From Nostoc sp. T09 (lineage in GTDB: Bacteria; Cyanobacteriota; Cyanobacteriia; Cyanobacteriales; Nostocaceae), in NCBI RefSeq assembly GCF_002154695.1, contig NZ_MTAV01000033.1, positions 1 through 62,191 on the forward strand: a stretch of 62,191 nucleotides of DNA, given 5' to 3'. The notes under the pieces were generated by a model, which did no database searches, had not been told where the DNA came from, and worked only from the letters and a program-made list of their open reading frames with translations. Below, piece by piece: positions 43,579 to 53,088 of the stretch; the first letter of the stretch is position 1, and every line of letters begins with the position of its first letter. The translations under genes and the position numbers were made by a program.

Positions 43579-43950
43579 TCAGCGGTTAATTAAATAGCGA
43601 GCACCTAGGAGTAGCAAAAAGATACCATACAGTTTTTTCATTGTCTCGCTGCTAATAAAAGGCTGATTTGCAAACAATGCTCCAAATAAATTGCCCACTA
43701 CTAAACCAACTGCAATAATCACAGCATATTTGATATTCAGCTGACCATTGCGATAGTAAACTGCGGCTCCTAAAATACCAATTGGTAATATCTGTGCAGC
43801 AATGGAAGTACCTGTGGCGAACTTCTGATCCATACCCATCAGTAACACCATTGCTGGCACCATTATTGCTCCGCCACCAATACCAAACATACCTCCAGCA
43901 ACACCAGCAACTAAACCAATTAGTAACAGTTGGATGAGAATATTAGACAT
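43579..43950 (-). CDS. Half-size TauE/SafE (TSUP) membrane carrier
   Basis: A 123-residue protein with about four spans, one half of the normal TSUP fold. The repeat-unit motif GGMFGIGGGAIMVPAMVLLM with GIGGG is intact, followed by KFATGTSIAAQI. Half-size TSUP proteins occur and may work as dimers. Possible transport of sulfite, sulfonates or other anions. It lies 24 bp before the formamidase gene on the minus strand, which may be an operon (formamidase first). Confidence 0.8.
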   Translation of the reverse strand: MSNILIQLLLIGLVAGVAGGMFGIGGGAIMVPAMVLLMGMDQKFATGTSIAAQILPIGILGAAVYYRNGQLNIKYAVIIAVGLVVGNLFGALFANQPFISSETMKKLYGIFLLLLGARYLINR

Positions 43951-43974
43951 AATAAGTGGTCTCTAGATGTGAGG

Positions 43975-44940
43975 TTATAAACTAATTGTCTGAGACAAAA
44001 TTGATTTAGGTAGCATACCATGCACTCCTTTTTGCGGACTATTCACAACTTGAGTAATCCGAAAGTTTACCGCTAAACTACAAAGTACATATGCATCTTC
44101 TGGTGATAAATATGTGAAGCGTTCTAGAAAATCAATCATATTTTTCAAAGCTTTTTCTAAGGCTTCATCTAAGGTTTGACCAAAGCCCATTGTGATGATA
44201 TCAGTAGGAGTTTCCCCAATTGGTGTTGTTAAATGTAAGTCTTTACGAACTGTAAGTTTAATTGTACCGTTCATAGAAGTTTCAATAGCAGTAACATTTA
44301 CTTCACCATCTCCTTGTGCTGCATGACCATCACCAAGAGAAAATAACGCGCCTGGAACAAAAATCGGTAAAAATAACCGAGAACCTGCCTGTAATTCTCG
44401 GTTATCAATATTACCGCCGTAACTACCAGGAGGAATTGAAGTTCGAGATGCTTCTGGAGTAGCAACACCAAGGATACCAAAAAATGGTTTGAGGGGAATT
44501 TTGATGCCAGTACCTTGAGGAAATTCAGCAATTTTGTTTTCTAGATCGAGGGGAATAAATCTTAAAGCAGGTTGATGAAACTTTTCAGGTAAAGCTCCCC
44601 AACCTGTACGAATTGCATTGAAGCCTACAGGTAAACTCGGTGCGATCGCTTCTAATTGTACTTCCAAAACATCTCCTGGTTCCGCACCCCGCACATAAAT
44701 TGGCCCTGTCAGTAAATGTGGCCCTCCTGCAATTTTGCGTTCTGACGGCAAATTTTGGCAGATATCAAGAAATTCTTGGTTAACAAACTCAGGTGGTGCT
44801 TTCTCATATACATAATAACCACTGTAAGTTTCCACCTCAATAGTGTCACCAGAAGCAACAGTTAGCACGGGTGATAGCAAATGCGAAAAACCACCGAGAT
44901 GAACTGTTTCTTTAGTTGCTTTTAAAATGTGATGGGTCAT
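43975..44940 (-). CDS. Acetamidase/formamidase family enzyme
   Basis: A 321-residue FmdA/AmdA protein. Conserved pieces are GGPHLLTGPIYVRGAEPGDV, FGILGVATPEA, PPGSYGGNIDNREL, SLGDGHAAQGDGEVNVTAIE and the late MIDFLERF. Enzymes of this family hydrolyse formamide or acetamide to ammonia and the acid; the metal ligands are expected in GDGHAAQGDGE. The neighbour TSUP protein could export or import the ion product. Promoter region upstream (44941-45297) has no clear signal. Confidence 0.88.
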   Translation of the reverse strand: MTHHILKATKETVHLGGFSHLLSPVLTVASGDTIEVETYSGYYVYEKAPPEFVNQEFLDICQNLPSERKIAGGPHLLTGPIYVRGAEPGDVLEVQLEAIAPSLPVGFNAIRTGWGALPEKFHQPALRFIPLDLENKIAEFPQGTGIKIPLKPFFGILGVATPEASRTSIPPGSYGGNIDNRELQAGSRLFLPIFVPGALFSLGDGHAAQGDGEVNVTAIETSMNGTIKLTVRKDLHLTTPIGETPTDIITMGFGQTLDEALEKALKNMIDFLERFTYLSPEDAYVLCSLAVNFRITQVVNSPQKGVHGMLPKSILSQTISL

Positions 44941-45297
44941 CTGAGCATTATTCTGATTCAGCAGTATTAGTGAAATTTAATCTAATTAATGCCGTTAAGT
45001 ACTGCTAGCTTGGCATAAATTTGCAGCTAATTAACAGATGCTTATAAAAAGTATGAAATACTATAAGTCTACGCATATTTATATCAATCATAAAACTGTA
45101 AGTAAGAGCCAGTGCAAACTTGTTAACTCATTCAAACTTGGTTAAGCTTCTGTGAATAAGTAACTTATACAGTGTAAGATGAATCTCATTTTTACAAGCA
45201 ACCTAGAGTAAACATCTTCGCTAGATTAACTTGTAAAATCTGGTAAAATTTTTACTTAATTTAAGACAATAAATTTCTACTTTTTGAGATTGAGAAT
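44941..45297. other. 357-bp AT-rich spacer
   Basis: No gene or repeat was identified between the formamidase gene and the AT-rich nuclease-like gene. Confidence 0.3.
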
Positions 45298-46458
45298 TTA
45301 AAAAGGTATATCTGTAAAATCAAATTTTCCAGTATACCTATAAACATTTTTTAGGAGCTTTCCTGTTTCCAATTTTATTTTTCTATTATTTTGTATTTTT
45401 TCAAAAATATGCTCTGGTAAATGTAAATATATTTCTAATATATTATTTTTGTTATAGCTAAAGGAGCAATCATGTTTATTTACCTGTAAAACATGAGTTA
45501 CTTTATCAAAGAATAAATCATGCAACTCAAAATAAATACTATTATTTTTATTATTAAAATATCCTAAAATAATTTTTTTCAATTTATAATAAAAAACATC
45601 AAAAAATAATATATTTTTATGATTATTAATTGCAGCATCAGTGTAAAATAAATTATAATGCTCTCTAAAAAATAAACAATTTTCGTTGTGAAGATTATCA
45701 TATTGATTTAATTTTTCTTTAAAAGCAGATGCTTGTATAAAATGTATACTAGCAAACGTTTGCTCTTTTTTTATAATATATCTTGCTATATAATTATCTT
45801 CTTGTATCTCTGAAGCATTAATATTAGTCTCTTCAAAATGGATTCTTATTAATTTTGAATCAATTAATGATAAAAGATTGAATTGGTATATTGTATTAGG
45901 TCTTTTATCATTTCTCTCTATTAGAGAATTCATTTCATATGATTGAGCTTTCATTAAAGAAGTTATTGAATCATAGATAGCACTATCATTTTTCGGTTTT
46001 GCTTCCTGAATATCCATTTCTTGAAACGCAAAAATATGAAATTCAGGCACTTTTATAGCGCTTTTAATATTTTTTGTCTCAATATAGCTATAATATTTAT
46101 CTTTGAAATTTTCGTGTGAAATTATAAAATTCAAAACTTTATTATTTGTCCATATATGAACTGGTTTTAATTCTAAATTAGGATCTTTTACATCTAGATT
46201 TTTAGAAAGTAAAGCCCATAAATTTTTTTCACTCTTTTTACAACTTATAACTAAAGTAGTGTATATAATAAAATCATCCTGTACCTTTGATGCTTTATAA
46301 GCTATTAAATCTATTTCACGAACTTTATCTTCATAATCATCTATATAGTATTTATTGTTTATTACTGTCCACCCATTATTACGAAGAGTTTCAGATATCC
46401 TGAACTCCAATTCAAATCCAGTTTTACAGATATTTTCTTTAAATTTGTCAAGATTCAT
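45298..46458 (-). CDS. AT-rich hypothetical with PD-(D/E)XK-like nuclease region
   Basis: A 386-residue protein of unrecognised family. The N-terminal ~90 residues fit a restriction-endonuclease-like core: helix with Glu in TGFELEFRISETLRNNGW, then REIDLIAYKAS with the Asp, then TLVISCKKSEKNLW with a Lys-Lys in the S-x-K position. The rest is Asn/Ile/Lys-rich without known domain. The gene is far more AT-rich than anything around (one 60-base line, 45541-45600, has only 5 G+C) and is a single unit, which suggests recent arrival, perhaps as a mobile defence gene. A DNA-cutting role is inference. Confidence 0.55.
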   Translation of the reverse strand: MNLDKFKENICKTGFELEFRISETLRNNGWTVINNKYYIDDYEDKVREIDLIAYKASKVQDDFIIYTTLVISCKKSEKNLWALLSKNLDVKDPNLELKPVHIWTNNKVLNFIISHENFKDKYYSYIETKNIKSAIKVPEFHIFAFQEMDIQEAKPKNDSAIYDSITSLMKAQSYEMNSLIERNDKRPNTIYQFNLLSLIDSKLIRIHFEETNINASEIQEDNYIARYIIKKEQTFASIHFIQASAFKEKLNQYDNLHNENCLFFREHYNLFYTDAAINNHKNILFFDVFYYKLKKIILGYFNNKNNSIYFELHDLFFDKVTHVLQVNKHDCSFSYNKNNILEIYLHLPEHIFEKIQNNRKIKLETGKLLKNVYRYTGKFDFTDIPF

Positions 46459-47010
46459 AGATTAAATAATAATTAAAACTTACTTATTAACCATAAAACT
46501 TTATAGCTATTATAAATTTGCTTTTTACAGTAGGATAAAAATCCTTACTTCAAATTGAGGGTATTGTTTAAATTAAATAGTAAGTCTGTAAAACTTAGTA
46601 TTTAATTATACTATAATTTACTAAATATTGATAGCTTAAGTATTCCCTTTAAAGATTTTATTCCAACATTGTTTGCTTTACTGTAATGATTTTCATGACC
46701 AGGCAGATTATATAGCTTTAGTAACATTAGGCTCCGGGAGAAGTTAATTTGTGGCTTCGTAAGCCATAATTAAAAATTCCAATATAAACCACAGCATATT
46801 AACTTCAATCTTAGCCGTGTATAGTCACGCGATCGCACAACTCTCTGTCTAATATTCATAGAGTAAGAGCGATCGCTCACACTTACTCAGTAAATGGACA
46901 GCAGGGGATGAGAGGAGAATTTGCTAGATAATTGTACTTTTTACTCAATGTTTAAAGAAATATAAAATTTAATTGCGGTATTGTAAAAGAGGCTTTTCGT
47001 TAGATAAGTT
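46459..47010. other. 552-bp spacer upstream of the phytochrome gene
   Basis: AT-rich, with HIP1 sites in the last third (about 46829 and 46870) and a short TGTGGCTTCGTAAGCCA palindrome near 46750. It should carry the promoter of the phytochrome module and of the AT-rich minus-strand gene. No gene seen. Confidence 0.35.
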
Positions 47011-49278
47011 ATGAGCCAGTCAGAAGACAAAACTGCCCAAACTGCTTCTTTGACTAATCACGATCGCAAACCAATTCATATCCCTGGCTCAATCCAACCT
47101 CATGGTGTACTGCTGGCTCTTAGTCCCCAGCTAGATATTCTGCAAGTTAGCGATAACACCCTGGACTACTTGGGCAGAACTACTCAAGAATTGCTTGGTC
47201 AACCCCTAAACACCTTGCTGGCTCAAGAACAAGTTGCAGCCATCAGGCAATGCTGGTCAAAAAAAGTTGATAGTGTCACAAGTTACAAAGTATCAATTAT
47301 TACTTTAAATCAAGAGCGATACTTCGACTGTATTGTCCATCGTACAGAAGATGTTGTAATTCTTGAACTAGAACCGATTCATTCTAGAGATGAGGTGAGT
47401 TTCTTAAGTTTCTATACTTTAGTCAATGAAGCGATCGCCCAAATGCAAAAGACATCAAACCTGACAGAATTTTTGCATCTGGTGGCAACAGAACTTAGAG
47501 AAATTACAGCTTTTGACCGAGTGATGGTCTATCAATTTGATCGTAATGCAGCAGGTTCCGTCGTTGCCGAAGCCAAACGTGAGGATTTACCACCATATTT
47601 AGGGCTACATTATCCCGCTACAGATATTCCCGCACAGGCTAGAGATTTATACACGCGTTCTTTGCTGCGATTTATCCCTAATTTAACTGCTCAACCAGTC
47701 AAGCTAGTTCCCATTGAAAATCCCATCACACATCAACCTCTAGACTTAAGTCTATCTGTACTCAGGAGCGTTGATTCATGTTGTATTGAATATCACCAAA
47801 ATATGGGCGTAGCAGCACTGTTGGTAATCTCGCTGATTCAAGAGCAGCAGCTTTGGGGTTTAATTTCCTGCCATCATCACACGCCTAAACATATTTCCTA
47901 CGAACTGCGTCAAATCTGCGAGTTTTTGGGACGGATTGTGTCCTCAGAGTTAACGCACAAAGTTAATCAATTGGAATTAGATTATAAAGTCAAACTTAAA
48001 TCTCTACAGTCTGAGTTTATCGAGTCTATTTCCCAAGCCGATAATTTTATTGATGCTTTGATTAAGCCAGAACTCCGCTTGCTAGATGTTGTTAGCGCCT
48101 CTGGTGCAGCAGTTTGTTTAGATAATGAAATTACACTTGTAGGAGCAACACCCGATATTGAGCAAGTTCGTGCCCTAATTGAATGGGCAGATACTCAAGT
48201 AAAGGACAACCTATTTTCTACAAATTCTCTACCGCAGCTTTATCCTGATGGCATTGCCTTTAAAGATACTGTCAGTGGCTTATTACTACTGCGGATTTCT
48301 CAAGTCCGACGCTATTACATTCTCTGGTTTCGTCCCGAAGTTATCCAAACAGTAAATTGGGCAGGTAACCCCAATGAATTTATTCACTTAGCAGATGATA
48401 CTCTCACCCTGAATCCGCGCAAATCCTTTGCCAAATGGCAGGAAACGGTGAGATTAACTTCCTTACCTTGGAAACCATGTGAACTTGATAGTGCGATCGC
48501 TCTCAGGAATGCAATTGTTGGTATTGTGCTTTCTAAAGCAGATGAGTTAGCCAAAATTAACCTAGATCTAGAACGCAGCAACCGCGAACTAGCCTCTTTT
48601 GCCTATGCTGCTTCCCACGATCTGAAGGAACCTTTGCGGGGTATCTATAATTACTCAACAATTCTGTTGGAAGATTACGGACTAGTTCTGGATGATGACG
48701 GGATTGAGTGCTTAGAGACAGTCGTGACTTTATCGGTGCGCATGGAAACTCTGATTAATGCGCTGCTGCGACTCGCCCAGTTAGGAAAAGCACAACTGCG
48801 CAAGCGAGCCATTGATTTTAACGAATTGCTCAACCAATTAATTGATGTCTTTCGTGCTAGCCGTCAAGATTCTCAGCTTTTGGATATTCGCATTCCTCGA
48901 CCTTTAGCAACAGTTCAGTGTGATTCAGTTCTCGTTAACGAGGTCTTTAGTAACCTGATTGGCAATGCATTCAAATACAACGATAAGGCAGAGCAATGGG
49001 TTGAGATTGGCTATTTAGATCCCGATGAGCAGCAGACAAAAGAGCAAACTCCAGTACCCCCGCTGTTTTATGTACGAGATAACGGTATTGGCATTCCAGA
49101 GCATCACCGCGAAACCATCTTTCGACTTTTTAAGCGACTCCACTCCCAGGAAAAGTACGGTGGGGGAGTAGGTGCAGGGCTAGCTATTGTTAAGAAGATT
49201 GTAGAGCTGCATAACGGCCGGATTTGGGTTGAATCTACCGTAGGCATTGGCTCGACGTTTTATTTTACTCTGGAATAG
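47011..49278 (+). CDS. cphA: Cyanobacterial phytochrome histidine kinase
   Basis: A 755-residue PAS-GAF-PHY-HisKA-HATPase protein. The PAS/knot region has IHIPGSIQPHG; the GAF domain has the DIP motif (D205) and chromophore region VLRSVDSCCIEYHQNMGV. The Cys expected to bind phycocyanobilin (Cys257) is present but the next residue is Cys258 instead of His. At the bacteriophytochrome N-terminal site the usual Cys is His17 (LTNHDRKPI), so the chromophore attaches in GAF. PHY tongue NPRKSF is intact. The kinase phospho-acceptor is H536 (ASHDLKEPLRG), with N, G1 boxes NLIGNAFKYND, DNGIGI. It senses red/far-red light; an Rcp gene follows by 53 bp. Confidence 0.9.
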   Translation: MSQSEDKTAQTASLTNHDRKPIHIPGSIQPHGVLLALSPQLDILQVSDNTLDYLGRTTQELLGQPLNTLLAQEQVAAIRQCWSKKVDSVTSYKVSIITLNQERYFDCIVHRTEDVVILELEPIHSRDEVSFLSFYTLVNEAIAQMQKTSNLTEFLHLVATELREITAFDRVMVYQFDRNAAGSVVAEAKREDLPPYLGLHYPATDIPAQARDLYTRSLLRFIPNLTAQPVKLVPIENPITHQPLDLSLSVLRSVDSCCIEYHQNMGVAALLVISLIQEQQLWGLISCHHHTPKHISYELRQICEFLGRIVSSELTHKVNQLELDYKVKLKSLQSEFIESISQADNFIDALIKPELRLLDVVSASGAAVCLDNEITLVGATPDIEQVRALIEWADTQVKDNLFSTNSLPQLYPDGIAFKDTVSGLLLLRISQVRRYYILWFRPEVIQTVNWAGNPNEFIHLADDTLTLNPRKSFAKWQETVRLTSLPWKPCELDSAIALRNAIVGIVLSKADELAKINLDLERSNRELASFAYAASHDLKEPLRGIYNYSTILLEDYGLVLDDDGIECLETVVTLSVRMETLINALLRLAQLGKAQLRKRAIDFNELLNQLIDVFRASRQDSQLLDIRIPRPLATVQCDSVLVNEVFSNLIGNAFKYNDKAEQWVEIGYLDPDEQQTKEQTPVPPLFYVRDNGIGIPEHHRETIFRLFKRLHSQEKYGGGVGAGLAIVKKIVELHNGRIWVESTVGIGSTFYFTLE

Positions 49279-49331
49279 TTTAAGATAAGTAACAAAAATC
49301 TTTTAATTATTACATTTTGTTAAGACAACTG

Positions 49332-49775
49332 ATGACAAGGAAACTTCATGAACCTCTGCTGATAGTTGAGGACAGCAATGAAGATTTTAGGATATTGCAA
49401 CGCCTAATGCGACGCATGGCTGTCCAAAACCCCATATATCGCTGTACAAATGGGGACGAGGTTTTAGACTTGCTGTATAAAGAGGGCAGCAATGAAAATT
49501 CTCATGTAGCGCTCAGACCCTCTGTTATCCTGCTCGATCTAAATTTGCCGGGTATTGATGGTCGTGACATTCTAGAGCGACTCAAGCAAGACAGAAGTTT
49601 CAGAGAAATCCCTATAGTTGTTTTCACTACATCAGCTAACCCTAGGGATATTGAATTGTGTTACCAAAAGGGCGCAAATGGCTATCTTGTCAAGCCAATG
49701 GATGCGCAAGAACTGCAAAAGACGATTCAAGCATTTGTAGACTATTGGCTTGAGGCTAATACTCCGCCAGCCTAA
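49332..49775 (+). CDS. Rcp1-type response regulator for the phytochrome
   Basis: A 147-residue single REC domain. Acidic pair EDSNED, phospho-acceptor D69 in VILLDLNLPGIDG, conserved Thr/Ser in VVFTTSANPRD and Lys in GYLVKPMD are all present. The long loop before D69 (EGSNENSHVALRPS) and the PRD after it are typical of Rcp1. The ATG at 49332 is preferred to the TTG at 49317. It is the natural phosphate acceptor of the preceding kinase, as in the Synechocystis Cph1-Rcp1 pair. Confidence 0.88.
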   Translation: MTRKLHEPLLIVEDSNEDFRILQRLMRRMAVQNPIYRCTNGDEVLDLLYKEGSNENSHVALRPSVILLDLNLPGIDGRDILERLKQDRSFREIPIVVFTTSANPRDIELCYQKGANGYLVKPMDAQELQKTIQAFVDYWLEANTPPA

Positions 49776-50173
49776 AACTGATTTGTGTCGTTCTTGTAGA
49801 TGCGGTAGTCGGAAGAAAAGAAGGCCGTGGAGCGCAACACAGGAGTAGACTGTATGCGTCTGTTGAGGCTGGGTTTTGATACCCATATGGCACAAAGGCT
49901 CTCAGCGAGTCTGTTTCTCTGCGTCTTCGCGATCTCTTCGTTCTCCGCGTCACCTCGTATCCCCCTGTTAGTGTCGATTTCTGGATTTTCTTTACTACTA
50001 ATTGCTTACGACTTAATACCGACGTGGTTTTTCGGGCACGTTAGTCAATCGCTTTAAGTTGTTTCAATAAATTTTAGATTTTATTTATATTTATTTTAGA
50101 TTATTTTTAGAATTATGCAATAGATCGCAACCTGCTCAAAAAATCTATATACTCTCCTGCTCCTCATACTTTT
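49776..50173. other. 398-bp spacer with simple repeat
   Basis: Around 49900-49965 it holds CTCTGCGTCTTCGCGATCTC-type low-complexity repeat, the degenerate relative of the CGCAAAG repeat at 10311 and 24174. The rest, up to 50173, is AT-rich with the promoter of the next kinase gene. An open frame over the repeat is not a gene. Confidence 0.4.
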
Positions 50174-51856
50174 ATGCTGGACATATCGACGTTACTGATA
50201 ATTGATGATTGTGCAGCGGATCGGAAAATTTATCGTCGATATCTTTTACAAGATCCGTACCAGTCCTATCAGATTTTAGAGGCAGACTGTGCAGAGAATG
50301 GACTGGCTTTGTGCCAAAAAAATCATTGCCATGTAATTCTGCTGGATTTCTGCTTACCTGATATGAGTGGATTGGAATTCTTTGACAAATTAGCACAAGA
50401 AAGATTTGATCCTCCGCTAGCAGTGATTATGCTAACTGGACGGGGTGATGAAGAGGTCGCCGTACAAGCAATGAAACGGGGTGCTCAAGATTATTTGGTC
50501 AAGCATTACCTGAAACCAGATGTACTGCAACTAGCTGTGCGCAATGCAATCAAGCAATCGTGCTTGCAAGCCCAGCTATGTAAAAATCGAGAACGACAGC
50601 GCTTAATTGCTACGACTGCTTTACGAATTCGTCAGTCTCTCGATCTGGAGCAAATATTAAATACGGCGGTGGTGGAGGTACAGCAACTTCTCAAGTGCGA
50701 TCGCGTCTTGGTGTATAAGTTTGCCGCAGATAATGGCGGTAAGACTGTAGCCTCCTCTGTTGAGTCATGGGAGACTGTGACACAATGCAATGATATCCAA
50801 GCTATCTGTCATGAGGTAGGAGGCGAAAATCATCATTGGGGATGCAAGTTAGCTATTCCTCAACTCTCCGAAGCTGGTTTGAGTCATAGTTACCTCAACC
50901 TATTAAAACAATTTAATCCAAAAATAAATTTAGTAGTTCCGATTAATTTGAGTAATAATAGCAAACCAGAAGATCAGATCTGGGGCTTGTTGATTGCTCA
51001 CCACAAGTCGGGAGAACGGCAGTGGCAAGCTGATGAAGTAGAAATACTCAATGAATTGTCAGTGCAACTAGCGATCGCCATCCAACAGGCTGAATTGCTT
51101 GCCCAAACTCAAGCGGCGCTTGTGAAAGAAAAGCAACTCAATACATTTAAATCCCAAATCGTAGCCACAGTTTCCCATGAGTATCGCACGCCGTTAACTT
51201 CAATTTTGGCTGCTGCATCAACTCTGATCAAACATAGTCAGCGATTGGATGAGCTTAAACAACAGAGGTTACTAGGAATTATTGAGCAGAAAGCTAGGTC
51301 TATGTCGAAACTCGTAGATAACATGCTGATGGTTAACCAAATTGAACTAGACAAAACCAGATTTCAGCCCATCCCACTCGATCTGCTGCAATTTTTCTGT
51401 GATCTAATGGAACAAGCACAAGAGACATTAACTGAGCGCCATGAATTAATTTTTAACAGTAGTGGAAATAACAAAGGCTTCTGTGGCGATCGCGGGCTTT
51501 TGCAACAAATATTTGTAAATTTAATCTCCAATGCTATTAAGTATTCTCCGCAGGGAGGTAGTGTAGAGGTTTACCTACTTGGCAGAGAATTAGATGTGAT
51601 GTTTTACATCAAAGATGAGGGTATTGGGATACCGATGGCAGATCAACAAAAGTTATTTCAATCCTTTAGTCGCGGAAGTAACGTTGGTACAATTTCTGGA
51701 ACAGGTTTAGGGCTAGCGATCGCTAAATCTTGTGTAGAGTTACATGGAGGCAGTATTACTTTGTCTAGTCAAATAGGGCAAGGAACTAAAGTGACAGTCA
51801 GCTTACCCAAGCAACCTCCTTTTAGTGGTTATAATACAGCGTCTAATCAAAGTTAG
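50174..51856 (+). CDS. REC-GAF-histidine kinase (inverted hybrid)
   Basis: A 560-residue protein. N-terminal REC domain with phospho-acceptor D58 (VILLDFCLPDMSG), TGRGDE and K in YLVKHYL; GAF domain ~145-310 without a chromophore Cys in the phytochrome position (VYKFAADNGGKTVASS start); HisKA with H335 (TVSHEYRTPL) and HATPase with NLISNAIKYSP and DEGIGIP. It fits a relay: the REC may receive phosphate from the phytochrome or other kinase and set the kinase domain. Placed after the Rcp gene by 398 bp, same strand. The output regulator is not in the window. Confidence 0.88.
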   Translation: MLDISTLLIIDDCAADRKIYRRYLLQDPYQSYQILEADCAENGLALCQKNHCHVILLDFCLPDMSGLEFFDKLAQERFDPPLAVIMLTGRGDEEVAVQAMKRGAQDYLVKHYLKPDVLQLAVRNAIKQSCLQAQLCKNRERQRLIATTALRIRQSLDLEQILNTAVVEVQQLLKCDRVLVYKFAADNGGKTVASSVESWETVTQCNDIQAICHEVGGENHHWGCKLAIPQLSEAGLSHSYLNLLKQFNPKINLVVPINLSNNSKPEDQIWGLLIAHHKSGERQWQADEVEILNELSVQLAIAIQQAELLAQTQAALVKEKQLNTFKSQIVATVSHEYRTPLTSILAAASTLIKHSQRLDELKQQRLLGIIEQKARSMSKLVDNMLMVNQIELDKTRFQPIPLDLLQFFCDLMEQAQETLTERHELIFNSSGNNKGFCGDRGLLQQIFVNLISNAIKYSPQGGSVEVYLLGRELDVMFYIKDEGIGIPMADQQKLFQSFSRGSNVGTISGTGLGLAIAKSCVELHGGSITLSSQIGQGTKVTVSLPKQPPFSGYNTASNQS

Positions 51857-52004
51857 AAATGATATCAAGCCCGATTTATTAGTTATAATTCTCGCATCTA
51901 TGCAAACATCAGAAAACTCTTTTTCTCCTTGTTTTCCTGCTGTCTTAATGATCAGTCTTTCACCGAACAAGATATCACTTCCCTTGCAGCAATTGGGCAT
52001 AATT

Positions 52005-52814
52005 TTAGATAATTGCTTCTTTTTGAGCGACAACTCCCACCGTGGCGTGATAGATGGCCCAAGTACTTGGCTCATCTGCAAATTGGCAATATTGCTCAAT
52101 GTCATGATCAGTTGCTTGACCAGTTGCAATGTAATTTTCTGCAAGTTGTATCGCAGACATTTTCATCACTGTTGCTATCCCAAAACCACCATTGGCTAAA
52201 GGTGTATCGTTCTCTACAGATAAATTTTGTAATCCTAGCCTTTGGAAGATAGCAGGTAACTTCACACCAAGAGCATAATCAAGTCCTTTATTTGCAAACA
52301 TCCGCAGGATAGCTTGATTAACTCGATTCACAGATTGGAGTGCTTCTGAATTTCCCACAATTGCCCTCGCAGCAGCAAAGTCAGGCTCCTCAAGCACAAT
52401 CCATCCACCTGGTTTTAGCAGGCTCAACATTTGGGATAAAGCAACTCGAAAGTCGGGTATGTGGACGAGAACGAAACGTGCATGAATCAAGTCAAAAGAT
52501 TGGTTCTCCAGCACTAGATGCCGAATATCCTCTTTTAATACTTCAACATTAGATGGCTGTAGCTCTGTTAAAAAACGAGTATCTACATCTACAGCAACAA
52601 CCCTACCGCTTTCTCCAACTATGTCTGCCATCCATCGCATGACTGAGCCAGCCCCCGCGCCTACTTCCAGACATCGCCAACCTGTTGTCAATCCTGTTGC
52701 TAAAATTCGTCGTTGGCTTGCTGGATCAAATACTTTTTCAATTGTTTGAAGTCTTTCAAGCTCTCTAAGATGTTGGGAATTAGCAAAAACGTAGCTAGAC
52801 TCTGGCACACTCAT
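52005..52814 (-). CDS. Class I SAM-dependent methyltransferase
   Basis: A 269-residue methyltransferase. Motif I WRCLEVGAGAGSVMRWMADI, acidic post-motif VAVDVDTRFL, DLIHARFVLVHI and LLKPGGWIVLEEPDF. The FVLVHI...EEPDF form belongs to a group near UbiE/coumarin-type methyltransferases widespread in Actinobacteria and cyanobacteria. It is convergent with the kinase gene. Substrate unknown. Confidence 0.85.
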   Translation of the reverse strand: MSVPESSYVFANSQHLRELERLQTIEKVFDPASQRRILATGLTTGWRCLEVGAGAGSVMRWMADIVGESGRVVAVDVDTRFLTELQPSNVEVLKEDIRHLVLENQSFDLIHARFVLVHIPDFRVALSQMLSLLKPGGWIVLEEPDFAAARAIVGNSEALQSVNRVNQAILRMFANKGLDYALGVKLPAIFQRLGLQNLSVENDTPLANGGFGIATVMKMSAIQLAENYIATGQATDHDIEQYCQFADEPSTWAIYHATVGVVAQKEAII

Positions 52815-53088
52815 GTTAACCTATTCCTTATTCAACATACCCTTAGCAATCTCAAGATTTAGCTGACCGACGCTAAATAGCTAGAAAATACGTCTCCAAG
52901 AATGAAGCAATCCGTTCGGTACTGTAATCTTTTAGACTAACAATACTTTTTTAACACATAGATTATAAATGAGTCTAAGCGAACATACTCTTAATCTGGC
53001 AGCCACTTGTTTTGTTAGATAAGTTCACTAGCTTAAAGATAAAGTTGAACCGAGCTTTATAACTTAGAACTCAGCGCCACTAAATATG

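Noticed and set aside
49827-50057. Possible 76-residue gene between the Rcp and kinase genes
   Set aside because: It crosses the CTCTGCGTC simple repeat and shows no recognisable protein pattern.
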